NCBI RefSeq assembly: GCF_026151655.1
Contig: NZ_JAMQPN010000004.1
Span: 1-64,000, forward strand
Source of the DNA: Leptospira soteropolitanensis
GTDB lineage: Bacteria > Spirochaetota > Leptospiria > Leptospirales > Leptospiraceae
Direction: 5' to 3'
Length of the DNA stretch: 64,000 bases
Below the pieces are notes generated by a model that was not told the DNA's origin, ran no database searches, and saw nothing but the letters and a program-made list of their open reading frames with translations. This document shows, one piece after another, positions 1 to 6,806 of the stretch (the first letter of the stretch is position 1; the number at the start of each line of letters is the position of its first letter). The translations under genes and the position numbers were made by a program.

Positions 1-119
1 AATGGGACGTTAGGGATTGGCACGACGCTTGCGCAAGCAAGAGGAGTGACAAAAGCCTATGTGTCGTAGACCGAACGAGGGCGTAAGTCCCGAAGTGAAG
101 CGGTTAGTCGCTGTTATAC
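1..119 (-). repeat. Integron attC-like site, truncated by window edge
   Basis: This is the right-hand part of a long GC-rich imperfect palindrome. Positions 4-119 align without gaps to 951-1066; by eye 109 of 116 bases match. It holds the arm CGGTTAGTC (101-109) and the core GTTATAC (113-119). Its partner arm lies left of the window. It starts 21 bases past the stop codon of the minus-strand gene at 141-875, which is where a cassette's attC should sit. It also contains a central hairpin CTTGC..GCAAG. The attC identity is inferred from this architecture and from the second copy. Confidence 0.75.
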
Positions 120-140
120 GACGTTTTTGGTTGACTGTTT

Positions 141-875
141 TTATTTTAAAAGATCTATTATGTCATTATTTCCTTTTTCGAATTTTACACCTTTTTGCGT
201 TACCCTATAAGAATAAATATTGAGAATACTTAATAGTTCAATAAAACAAAGAAAGAATCCCATTCCTGTAGTAAGTTTATGGTCTTCGGTTAACTCATTA
301 TCTTCGACAAGATTTACCATTTGTTCTTGTAGTTTTTCGAAAGTTGTTTCTGTCGTAGTTGATAAAATTTCTATTTCCATGAGCATCTTTTTTACATTGA
401 ATTTACTGTTAAATTGTATAAACCTTTCAATAATATTTTTGTAATCTTTTGAGTTGATGCTTATATCTTCATTGTTATATTTTATTATATCTTTGAATGA
501 ATCGCTAATAGCTTTTCTCGTTACGTCATCGATGTCTTTTTTGACACCTGAAAATTTATTTTCTAATTCAGTGTTTAAATTTTCTGACGCATTTTGAACG
601 AATTTCATTGTTTCGTTGATTTTAATGGATATATCTGCTAAATTTTTTGATGAGTTATTTATCTCCTCAATTGCTGAGCTTGAATGAAAATTTTGGAAGA
701 ATGTGTATATGATAGCGAGAATTGATAAAACTATCGATATGACTGAAGATAGAAATCCAATTGCTTCGAATATTTTTGGATTCTGATAAAAGTCTTTTGT
801 GAATAGTATAAGGTTTAATAGTAGCATTAGTAAGGTTACATATACTAGGTCTTTTCTTTCGATTATTTGTTTCAT
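141..875 (-). CDS. Cassette-borne membrane protein with coiled coil, unknown function
   Basis: This 244-residue protein is not one I recognise. It has two hydrophobic segments near the N terminus (about residues 12-26 and 38-60). A helical, Asn/Lys/Glu-rich stretch with coiled-coil character follows (about 65-120). The C-terminal part (about 200-244) is mixed hydrophobic and ends in a short segment reminiscent of a winged-helix end, which is only a weak resemblance. The layout suggests a membrane-anchored protein with a cytoplasmic or periplasmic coiled coil. The gene is strongly AT-rich compared with the housekeeping genes to the right. It sits between two attC-like sites and reads towards the left-hand one, so it is probably a mobile integron cassette gene. 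The start is ATG at 875 with only a weak AGGATAA upstream. Confidence 0.8.
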   Translation of the reverse strand: MKQIIERKDLVYVTLLMLLLNLILFTKDFYQNPKIFEAIGFLSSVISIVLSILAIIYTFFQNFHSSSAIEEINNSSKNLADISIKINETMKFVQNASENLNTELENKFSGVKKDIDDVTRKAISDSFKDIIKYNNEDISINSKDYKNIIERFIQFNSKFNVKKMLMEIEILSTTTETTFEKLQEQMVNLVEDNELTEDHKLTTGMGFFLCFIELLSILNIYSYRVTQKGVKFEKGNNDIIDLLK

Positions 876-902
876 TAGTTTATATTATCCTGCAAAAATG
901 TC

Positions 903-1066
903 GTATAACGAACTAGACTAACCGACGTAGGCTGGCCCTGAGTCCCGGACGGGACGTTAGGGACTGGAACGACGCTTGCGTAAGCAAGAGGAGTGCCAGA
1001 AGCCTATGTGTCGGAGACCGAACGAGGGCGCAAGTCCCGAAGTGAAGCGGTTAGTCGCTGTTATAC
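903..1066 (-). repeat. Integron attC-like recombination site (complete)
   Basis: The element is 164 bases long and bounded by complementary cores, GTATAAC (903-909) and GTTATAC (1060-1066). Inside these lie the inverted arms GACTAACCG (916-924) and CGGTTAGTC (1048-1056). Between the arms the sequence can fold further, with GTCCC/GGGAC, CTGG/CCAG and a central CTTGC GTAA GCAAG hairpin. Outer and inner paired boxes around an extended imperfect hairpin are the defining architecture of attC sites, which integrases recombine as folded single strands. It sits 11 bases past the stop of the gene at 1078-2046 and about 28 bases before the start of the gene at 875. Both genes are on the minus strand, as expected for a cassette array read right to left. 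Confidence 0.8.
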
Positions 1067-1077
1067 GCCGTTTCTTT

Positions 1078-2046
1078 CTATTCTAATTTCAACCATTCAA
1101 CAAGTTTATTGAAATCATTTTTTTCTGAAATAGAAAAGCTTATTCCATCTCTCCATTCGGAAATGAGTATATGTGATCCAAAAATTTCATTAATTTTATC
1201 TGAAGAAATTTGCTTATCGTCACAGCCTGTGTAAATGTTTATATACTTCTCCCTGAAGTTCAAGCTAATCCAATTAAATCCTTCATAATTTTTCCTAATA
1301 TCTCCAAATCTTCTTCTTTTCGGATCTCCTTGTTTTATCTTCTTACATAACTCTATACCTTTTTTTGCAAATTCGTAATTTAATTTAGGAATAATTTCCT
1401 CCCAGGTTATTTCTGAGGTTCCATCTTCTATTTTTTTCTTTCTACGAGTTTCATATGCTTCGGATAATTCAGGTAGAGGATATTTTTGATCCACTTCTAG
1501 TAATAATTCAGTTCCAATTTTGTGTAATCCGACTGAGAAAGCTGTTATATTTAGGCCATATTGAGTTGATAGCCAATTTGACGTTATAATGACTTCGGGG
1601 TCGTAATTTTCTGCAATTAGAATGACTCGAATGTCACCACTTAATTCATTTTCTTTTATTAATTCTAATGCCTCTGCTGATAATATTGTTTTATTTTTTT
1701 CTAGAATATTAACAAGTTTTTCAGAATCCCAAGAAGCTACCATCGCAGCATAATTGAGAGATTGTAGTAGCTGATATTTATTTTTATCTCTTTTTAATTC
1801 GATAACTATGAGTGATGAGTCATTTTGATCGATTGCAAGTAAGTCAATTGAATCTTGTATTGTATCATGTGGTTTTATTTCTTGTCCTATAAGAATACAT
1901 GTTGGTAATCCGATATCATTTTTGAAAGTTTCCCAAGAATTAAAAATAAATTGTTGCAAATCGTTTCTCTCTAAAAGGTTTTCATCTCTTAAAATTGTAG
2001 ATTCTATTTTGTTCAATTCTTTCTTTTTTAAATCTATTTTATACAT
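1078..2046 (-). CDS. PD-(D/E)XK-type nuclease, DUF91/NucS-like, in a cassette
   Basis: This 322-residue protein carries a recognisable PD-(D/E)XK nuclease core. An acidic residue in a strand (IDLLAID, D68) is followed by VIELKRDK (E83, K85) and then by LLQSLNYAAM (Q95 onward). This spacing is typical of the DUF91/NucS-like branch, which includes mismatch and branched-DNA nucleases and defence-associated nucleases. The roughly 200 C-terminal residues are Lys-rich and probably carry a second domain for substrate binding. The gene is AT-rich, starts with ATG at 2046, and ends 11 bases before a complete attC-like site, so it is probably a mobile cassette. A role in foreign-DNA restriction or DNA repair is plausible but not shown. 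Nuclease fold: fairly sure. Function: open. Confidence 0.75.
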   Translation of the reverse strand: MYKIDLKKKELNKIESTILRDENLLERNDLQQFIFNSWETFKNDIGLPTCILIGQEIKPHDTIQDSIDLLAIDQNDSSLIVIELKRDKNKYQLLQSLNYAAMVASWDSEKLVNILEKNKTILSAEALELIKENELSGDIRVILIAENYDPEVIITSNWLSTQYGLNITAFSVGLHKIGTELLLEVDQKYPLPELSEAYETRRKKKIEDGTSEITWEEIIPKLNYEFAKKGIELCKKIKQGDPKRRRFGDIRKNYEGFNWISLNFREKYINIYTGCDDKQISSDKINEIFGSHILISEWRDGISFSISEKNDFNKLVEWLKLE

Positions 2047-2072
2047 ATTTACTCCAAATTTTAAGAAATGGC

Positions 2073-2079
2073 GTATAAC
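2073..2079 (-). other. Cassette boundary core site (GTTATAC on minus strand)
   Basis: A GTATAAC core lies 26 bases upstream of the nuclease start codon and matches the outer boxes of the two attC-like sites. No GACTAACCG/CGGTTAGTC arm accompanies it. It could therefore be the insertion point of the first cassette in an attI-like site, or the end of a decayed attC. The imperfect repeat GGTTAT (2119-2124) / ATAACC (2138-2143) to its right may belong to the same site. Confidence 0.5.
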
Positions 2080-2556
2080 GAAAAATAATTGTTTTTCTGA
2101 TATTTGCTAACATTGCTTGGTTATGGTTTTTCGGTTTATAACCTTTGGTGACTGATCTTTGTATAGCATTTAATTTCTTTATTCTGAATTTTATCGCAGT
2201 GTATTTATTTCGCTTCTTGGTTTGCTATATGTTATTCGTTTATTTTCACATGTTGTCAGTATCCGGTATTTGGGCATTATTGGCTTTTTATGTGACATAA
2301 TCTTGCTGCCTTCTAGCTATGATTTGGGCGGAAATTTCACCTAATATCGCGGGTTAGGGCATAGCTTCGCCCCCTGAGTCCCATGTTTGGAAAAACGAAT
2401 CTGAGTCTTTTTTGTAACAGGGTTAGTGCAAACGTTTTTTAAATAGGCCTTGGAAATTCTCATCTAACAGGTATTTTTTTGTTTGCAATTTATGTTTTTT
2501 TTTACGAATTATGCAATAAAAGTAAATTTGCATATTGTAATGAATTTTATTTTTTT
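2080..2556. other. AT-rich intergenic stretch beside the cassette array
   Basis: No convincing gene is seen here. The stretch is AT-rich with T-runs. At 2341-2385 there is a GC-richer island with GGTTAG (2352-2357) and CCCTGAGTCCC (2372-2382). The latter 11-mer also occurs inside the complete attC-like site (936-946), so this may be a decayed attC. The right end (about 2490-2556) lies just past the polymerase stop codon and holds T-rich sequence without a clear terminator hairpin. Confidence 0.4.
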
Positions 2557-4851
2557 CTAAAATTTGAATGGTAATAGCTGTTCGTCGCTAATCAATTCGT
2601 CAAAATCTTTGAAACTGGAAATCCCTGTCCAGATTTCTTTGAATGAGGCGAGTAGTCGTTTTCTGTAATAGGTTTTGTCGTAGATGAATGGATTTTGCGG
2701 GTTTTTAGTTTCGATCCTTTCTTCTGTTTTGTACCTTTCTCCCTTTCTTTCGGATTTTTTGTTTACTACTAAATAACGAATTTTTTCTCCTGCTTGGACG
2801 TGGATTCCCATTTCTAATAAGTCTTTGACTGCCACGGCGCTAGGTGCGTCTACACTGTAATCTTCTGGATCGTGAGAAGTGGATCTTTGTATGAGGAGGT
2901 CTTTCCAGAAAACATCGCCTTTGGAGAGTGGGTTATCATATTTTTTGAATATTTCTAAAATTTCGGCTTCTCTTGATTCCATATCAGCTATCGTTTCAAA
3001 CTGACACATCCAGCGAATCATTTCTTGTTGTGCCGTTTTTATGTAATGAGGATAGTCTTTTCTTCTTAAGGCGATCCCTCTTCCTTTGAAATGCCCGTCG
3101 GTAAATCTTCCCATATAACGGTTAGCAACTGGCATTTTTTCATCTTGAGTGGAAGGTGGAAAGGATAACCAGGAGAAGATACCTTCCACATCCATTGTGA
3201 TTTTAGTTTTTGCTTTTATCGTTTCACATATTTCTAAAAGATGGCTTTCTGAGATTGGTGACTTATCTTTTTTTTGAATGAAGATACAATCCGTAATGGC
3301 ATGCACAAGATTGTATCCATAGTCTTCTGCAATTTCTTTTGCCAGAAGTAATTTTTCTCTTCCAAAAGCTGTGACTGCTTCATGGCTTTCGAGTTTTCCA
3401 AATTTTGCATTTCGATAACCTAAATAGCCGAAAGAGGTAACCAACATCCATTTTAAACTGGATTGTTTTTGTTCTATGTTATGTTTGTTGGTTTGGCCGG
3501 GTTCTTTACATTGTTTTTTGTAATGAGCCCTGCGTTCTATGACATGTGCAAGAGCCTCGGAAACAATACCTCTTCTTTTGTTACAGATTCGATAGCCTAA
3601 AGATGGAACTATTTCTGTTTTGGATTCATTTTTACAACACAAACAATTGATTGTTTCGGGAGATATATTGTGTGTAACCATCACTTTGGGATACATTTGC
3701 GAAAAATCTAATTGAGCTACATTTTCTAGTACAAATCCATTTTGAATGTCAGCCTGAAAAACCAGTCCTCCTTTGTCTGCGTTTAAAAGATCCAACGCTG
3801 TTTTTGGTGCCTCTAATGCACTTTTTTGCCAAGGAACAAGATAGTTCATGCGTAGTGCTACATCTACCTCAATATAGGTGAGTGCTTTTCCTGTTGATGC
3901 TCTTGCCATCTTTTGGATTGGTAAACGAGAGATACGAGCAAGTTCAATAATTCCCATAAGATCTGCTTCTTTATAAACAAATCCGTTTTTTGAGTCTATA
4001 TGCCATCGACCAAACAAAGGGTAGGATGGTGCTCTAAACACGATTGTCCCGTAAGTATTAAAGCTAGTTCCTTGTGTTTGTATCGAACGTTTGATTGTGC
4101 TTGTTTTGTCTCTATCAAATTCTGTTGGTATATGATTTTCTTGTGAAGCTTTAAAGAGATAAGGAAAAAGGATTTGGTCACCGTAGGAGGTGAGAACTAT
4201 ATCGGGATCATGTTTTTTGAATATTTCATTTAGTTTATGTATCAAATTCGTAGAATTATTTGTTGGTATTTTATACTGATTGGAATTGATTTCAACAATG
4301 AGTGTGTTGTGTTGTAAAGAGATCCTTTGGCTTTTTTCTAAGTAGAGAGAGACTGTCCTAAAGTTTGGGATTTCATAATCCAAATCATGGATATCTGATA
4401 AACACTGAATATTTCTAATTTGGTTCTGGTTGTGTTTTGTTTCGTAACTTACTTCCAAATAAGCCAGAGGGTAGATGTCTTTTTCGACCATATAACCCGT
4501 GGTGATTTCGATATCAGAATGATAGATGTCGTATTTTCCATAGAGGTTAAAAAGTTTGTTTGTGATTTTGGGTAAGAGTTGTGGTTTAGAAATCACCAAT
4601 TTGAGAACGGAGATGGTTCTATTTTCATAAAAAAGGCGTTTTTCTGTGAAGGTGGGAACTTCTGCTAAGGCGTTTAACTCATAAAAACGTTTTACTAATT
4701 TTTGAAGAATGTTTTTGGGTGCGTCAATGTAGATTGTAGGTAAAAATTCATCAGAAAATAATCGAAGTTCTCCCTCGAGAGACCTTAACCAAAGGTAGAT
4801 TTTTTGTTCGGAGTGGTAGATATCAAACAAGTAACCCTTGAATGTTTCCAT
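2557..4851 (-). CDS. Family-B DNA polymerase (Pol II-like), exonuclease-deficient variant
   Basis: At 764 residues this is about the length of archaeal and bacterial family-B polymerases. Polymerase motif A is LDFSQMYPKV (D382), and motif B is the KWMLVTSFGYLGYRNAKFG segment near 467-485. Motif C is AITDCIF (D521), where the family usually has DTDS: the first aspartate is replaced by Ile and the second is kept. The proofreading domain looks degenerate. Where ExoI normally reads FDIE there is LYLEK (Y170), and where ExoII normally ends NFDFPYL there is QILFPYL near 226-232. It is the last gene of an operon with a small protein and a RecA-like protein. Translesion or damage-induced synthesis is an inference. 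It starts with ATG at 4851. Confidence 0.88.
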   Translation of the reverse strand: METFKGYLFDIYHSEQKIYLWLRSLEGELRLFSDEFLPTIYIDAPKNILQKLVKRFYELNALAEVPTFTEKRLFYENRTISVLKLVISKPQLLPKITNKLFNLYGKYDIYHSDIEITTGYMVEKDIYPLAYLEVSYETKHNQNQIRNIQCLSDIHDLDYEIPNFRTVSLYLEKSQRISLQHNTLIVEINSNQYKIPTNNSTNLIHKLNEIFKKHDPDIVLTSYGDQILFPYLFKASQENHIPTEFDRDKTSTIKRSIQTQGTSFNTYGTIVFRAPSYPLFGRWHIDSKNGFVYKEADLMGIIELARISRLPIQKMARASTGKALTYIEVDVALRMNYLVPWQKSALEAPKTALDLLNADKGGLVFQADIQNGFVLENVAQLDFSQMYPKVMVTHNISPETINCLCCKNESKTEIVPSLGYRICNKRRGIVSEALAHVIERRAHYKKQCKEPGQTNKHNIEQKQSSLKWMLVTSFGYLGYRNAKFGKLESHEAVTAFGREKLLLAKEIAEDYGYNLVHAITDCIFIQKKDKSPISESHLLEICETIKAKTKITMDVEGIFSWLSFPPSTQDEKMPVANRYMGRFTDGHFKGRGIALRRKDYPHYIKTAQQEMIRWMCQFETIADMESREAEILEIFKKYDNPLSKGDVFWKDLLIQRSTSHDPEDYSVDAPSAVAVKDLLEMGIHVQAGEKIRYLVVNKKSERKGERYKTEERIETKNPQNPFIYDKTYYRKRLLASFKEIWTGISSFKDFDELISDEQLLPFKF

Positions 4852-4874
4852 AGTCTTTTTGCTTTAATGTGTAA

Positions 4875-5132
4875 TCACTTATCGGGGATTTTTTGTAGGC
4901 CTTTTTTAATTTCATTCACTTCTTTTTTTAGATCAATGAGCATGGATAAGATCATGGAGTCAATGGGATAGGGTAAAGATGCCATAACACCAGCTTGTAC
5001 CTGTAATTTGGCAGTTCTCATTAGCTCATCGAAAATCTCTTGGTCTTGTCTTCGGAGAGACCTTCGGAAGTCAGATAAGTTCTCTTCTATTTGTAACATC
5101 TGCCGAGAATAAGGAACAATGGTTCTTCCCAT
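4875..5132 (-). CDS. Small helical protein in the polymerase operon, unknown
   Basis: An 85-residue protein I do not recognise. It is predicted mostly helical, with an Arg/Glu-rich N-terminal half (around EENLSDFRRSLRRQDQEIFD) and a Lys-rich C-terminal helix. It has no signal peptide or membrane segment. It begins one base after the stop of the RecA-like gene and ends 23 bases before the polymerase start, so the three are almost certainly co-transcribed. By position it could be an accessory or bridging subunit, but nothing in the sequence proves this. Confidence 0.7.
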   Translation of the reverse strand: MGRTIVPYSRQMLQIEENLSDFRRSLRRQDQEIFDELMRTAKLQVQAGVMASLPYPIDSMILSMLIDLKKEVNEIKKGLQKIPDK

Positions 5133-5133
5133 G

Positions 5134-5826
5134 TTAAAGTCCTGTGATTGAAGTTTTTCTTGTACGAATGCGAGAGAGACCTTTTTCGGTTTTTAATTCC
5201 CATAAGTTTTGTGTGGTCTGTAGTAGTTTTGGAAAAAAGATTTGGAAATTTTTGTGGGAATAGGTCCAGGATTCGATAATGAGGAGTGGGACATTTTCAC
5301 TTGGAAATTTTTCTATAAATGCTAACATCCTGTTTAATAAAAATAGGCCTTCGTCTTCTTTGACATCTCCATCCAGAAATTGTTTACAAGGAGCTAACAG
5401 AAAGTAAATGGTATTTTCTTCCTTTGTTTTTAGTATAGTTTGGATTGCATCTAAGATTTGGTAGGGGGTAAAGGCCCTTTGAACTCTGATCTGTTCTAAA
5501 AATGGTTCTGGTTGTAAATTTTGTTTTCTGGTTTCTTCGGCAATGGTGAAAGGATTGAATCTGATGGCACAGTCTAGATTGAAAACTTGAAACCCAGAAC
5601 AAACTAGCGCATATTGCCAAAAATGTGCCAGCCGGTACATCCCTCTTTCTCCGGTCAGTACTCCGAGATCTTTTTGGTTCCAGTTTTTGATGGGTTCATA
5701 GACATCGTTTGAAACTTGGGAGTGTTCCGTTAGATTCATGTAGACTATATATGTGTATAGTAAAAATATGTAAAGTGAAATTTGTCTATCATTTTCTTTT
5801 TGGATCGGTGGGAAAAACTCAATCAT
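5134..5826 (-). CDS. RecA/RadA-like protein lacking the Walker A lysine
   Basis: The 230-residue product resembles the core of RecA/Rad51-type proteins. A turn at LGVLTGERGMYRLAHFW (about residues 54-70) sits where the P-loop should be. It is followed by a helix, the strand VFNLDCAIRFNPF and the helix-rich FTPYQILDAIQTIL. The Lys-Thr/Ser pair needed for ATP binding is missing, so it is probably not an ATPase. It heads the operon with the small protein and the family-B polymerase. This recalls ImuA, a RecA-like partner of error-prone polymerases, but that is an analogy. A later ATG at 5739 (residue 30) would remove a hydrophobic N-terminal stretch. Neither start has a strong ribosome-binding site, though 5826 has a weak AAAAGAGAA. 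Confidence 0.7.
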   Translation of the reverse strand: MIEFFPPIQKENDRQISLYIFLLYTYIVYMNLTEHSQVSNDVYEPIKNWNQKDLGVLTGERGMYRLAHFWQYALVCSGFQVFNLDCAIRFNPFTIAEETRKQNLQPEPFLEQIRVQRAFTPYQILDAIQTILKTKEENTIYFLLAPCKQFLDGDVKEDEGLFLLNRMLAFIEKFPSENVPLLIIESWTYSHKNFQIFFPKLLQTTQNLWELKTEKGLSRIRTRKTSITGL

Positions 5827-5960
5827 TTCTCTTTTTCATCTAAACTTTCTTTTGTTTGGGTATAAAATAGGGAAACAATTTTAGGATCGAGTGGTCTTCC
5901 GGAAAATACAGGAGGAGAGAGGTGTAAAAACGGTAATAAAGTGACAGGCGAAAGGGATTG

Positions 5961-5993
5961 TTTCTCTAGAGATTTTTTTTACCTCTAGAGAAA
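5961..5993 (-). terminator. 11-bp inverted repeat downstream of a small membrane-protein gene
   Basis: TTTCTCTAGAG (5961-5971) and CTCTAGAGAAA (5983-5993) are perfect complements with an 11-base loop containing a T-run. It lies 17 bases past the stop of the minus-strand gene at 6010-6387. On that strand the hairpin is not followed by a T-tract, so it may end transcription weakly, stabilise the mRNA 3' end, or be an operator for the polymerase operon. Confidence 0.4.
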
Positions 5994-6009
5994 ACCAAAA
6001 TACAGGGAC

Positions 6010-6387
6010 TTAAAGAGGTGGAACTTCTTGGACCGTTTTGATTCCAGTTACAAAATAACTGGTTTCGGCAAAACAACTAAAGGGAACTCCAACATGTTCT
6101 TCGTATTCTAAAACTACCCGTTTGCCAATGGATCGATTTAATTCTTCCGCAATGACTTCATCCCGGACGCTGAAAAAAAACTTTTCTGTCATGGTTCCGG
6201 GCATTGTGACAAGGGCCATTTCCCCTTCCCAAGTTTTGCAAATCCAACCTTTTTTGGAAAGTTTTTGGATGTATCCCGCACGGTCTCCTTCCGAATAACT
6301 CCATTGGAGGGTGAGCCAAGTGTAACCTGCAAACAGAATGGCAAGCAGGATTAAAAAGAAGCTAAGACGAATTAAAAATTTACTCAT
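6010..6387 (-). CDS. Small membrane-anchored protein, unknown function
   Basis: With ATG at 6387 the product has 125 residues. It has one N-terminal membrane segment (about residues 5-25, very hydrophobic) and then a soluble, probably periplasmic, domain with two cysteines. I chose this start because the open frame upstream (to 6600) runs through a GC-rich palindromic intergenic element and has no protein-like composition. I do not recognise the family, although the domain has a compact beta-rich look. It stands alone, between the polymerase operon and the LpoB-like gene. Confidence 0.7.
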   Translation of the reverse strand: MSKFLIRLSFFLILLAILFAGYTWLTLQWSYSEGDRAGYIQKLSKKGWICKTWEGEMALVTMPGTMTEKFFFSVRDEVIAEELNRSIGKRVVLEYEEHVGVPFSCFAETSYFVTGIKTVQEVPPL

Positions 6388-6480
6388 AGGTTCATCCAGA
6401 AGTTTGGACAGAGTAACGAAAGTTTCAAGACAATATTTGAGCTGAGGGATGAGAATTTTGCAAATACGATTGGGTTTTTT

Positions 6481-6595
6481 GCGCCAGGGACCGGAGGGCT
6501 TGGTCTGCCTTTGGCAGACGGGAGCGAATGCGGACCCCGGAGTGGCCCGGTCCGTCTTTAAAGGGAATTCGGATCTACTAACAGAGTGGAGGCGC
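6481..6595. repeat. GC-rich structured intergenic element with nested inverted repeats
   Basis: Nested arms are visible: GCGCC (6481-6485) with GGCGC (6591-6595), GGACCGG (6488-6494) with CCGGTCC (6547-6553), and an inner hairpin GTCTGCC (6503-6509) with GGCAGAC (6513-6519). CGGACC (6531-6536) can instead pair with GGTCCG (6549-6554), so two folds compete. It is far more GC-rich than its surroundings. It could be a genome-wide palindromic repeat or a small structured RNA. Confidence 0.55.
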
Positions 6596-6707
6596 CCCAA
6601 AACATAAAATGATTAGTGAGACAAAGTATGAACTTTTTTAGAAAATAATTTTTTAAGTGTCGATTACGGTGGAAAGTTTTGGCCTATCGTGGTAGAGGAG
6701 AACCATT

Positions 6708-6747
6708 GGGTGGCGGGTCTAGTTCCCCACCCAGAGATCGGGCGGGG
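6708..6747. other. Competing hairpins upstream of the LpoB-like gene
   Basis: GGGTGG (6708-6713) pairs with CCACCC (6727-6732). CCCCACCC (6725-6732) can alternatively pair with GGGCGGGG (6740-6747) with one mismatch. The two folds exclude each other. The element ends 59 bases before the ATG at 6807, so it may lie in the 5' leader of that gene or be another palindromic intergenic repeat. Confidence 0.4.
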
Positions 6748-6806
6748 ATACTATATTCGCACATTCTTTCTTGCCAAACTACCGAATCCCTACCAAACTC
6801 TCCCCA

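Larger units (their letters stand above)
909..2079 (-). mobile_element. Putative integron gene cassette (nuclease gene plus attC)
   Basis: The unit runs from the GTATAAC core at 2073-2079 (GTTATAC on the minus strand) to the matching core at 903-909. It contains one minus-strand gene followed by a complete attC-like site. A second cassette begins at 909 and continues past the left window edge, or ends at the truncated attC at 1-119. No integrase gene is visible on the right, where the next gene is a DNA polymerase operon. The array is therefore either integrase-less (a CALIN) or has its integrase elsewhere. Boundaries are inferred from core motifs only. Confidence 0.65.

Noticed and set aside
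220..444. A 74-residue plus-strand frame inside the first cassette gene
   Set aside because: It lies fully antisense to the minus-strand gene at 141-875 and has no ribosome-binding site.
1..1066. Direct repeats as phage or transposon ends
   Set aside because: The copies are long imperfect palindromes placed after each gene, with no transposase or phage gene, so attC fits better.
5134..5826. Functional RecA or RadA
   Set aside because: The P-loop Lys-Thr/Ser is absent and the protein is far shorter than RecA.
6387..6600. N-terminal extension of the small membrane protein up to 6600
   Set aside because: It runs through the palindromic GC-rich element, and the membrane segment starts right at the ATG at 6387.
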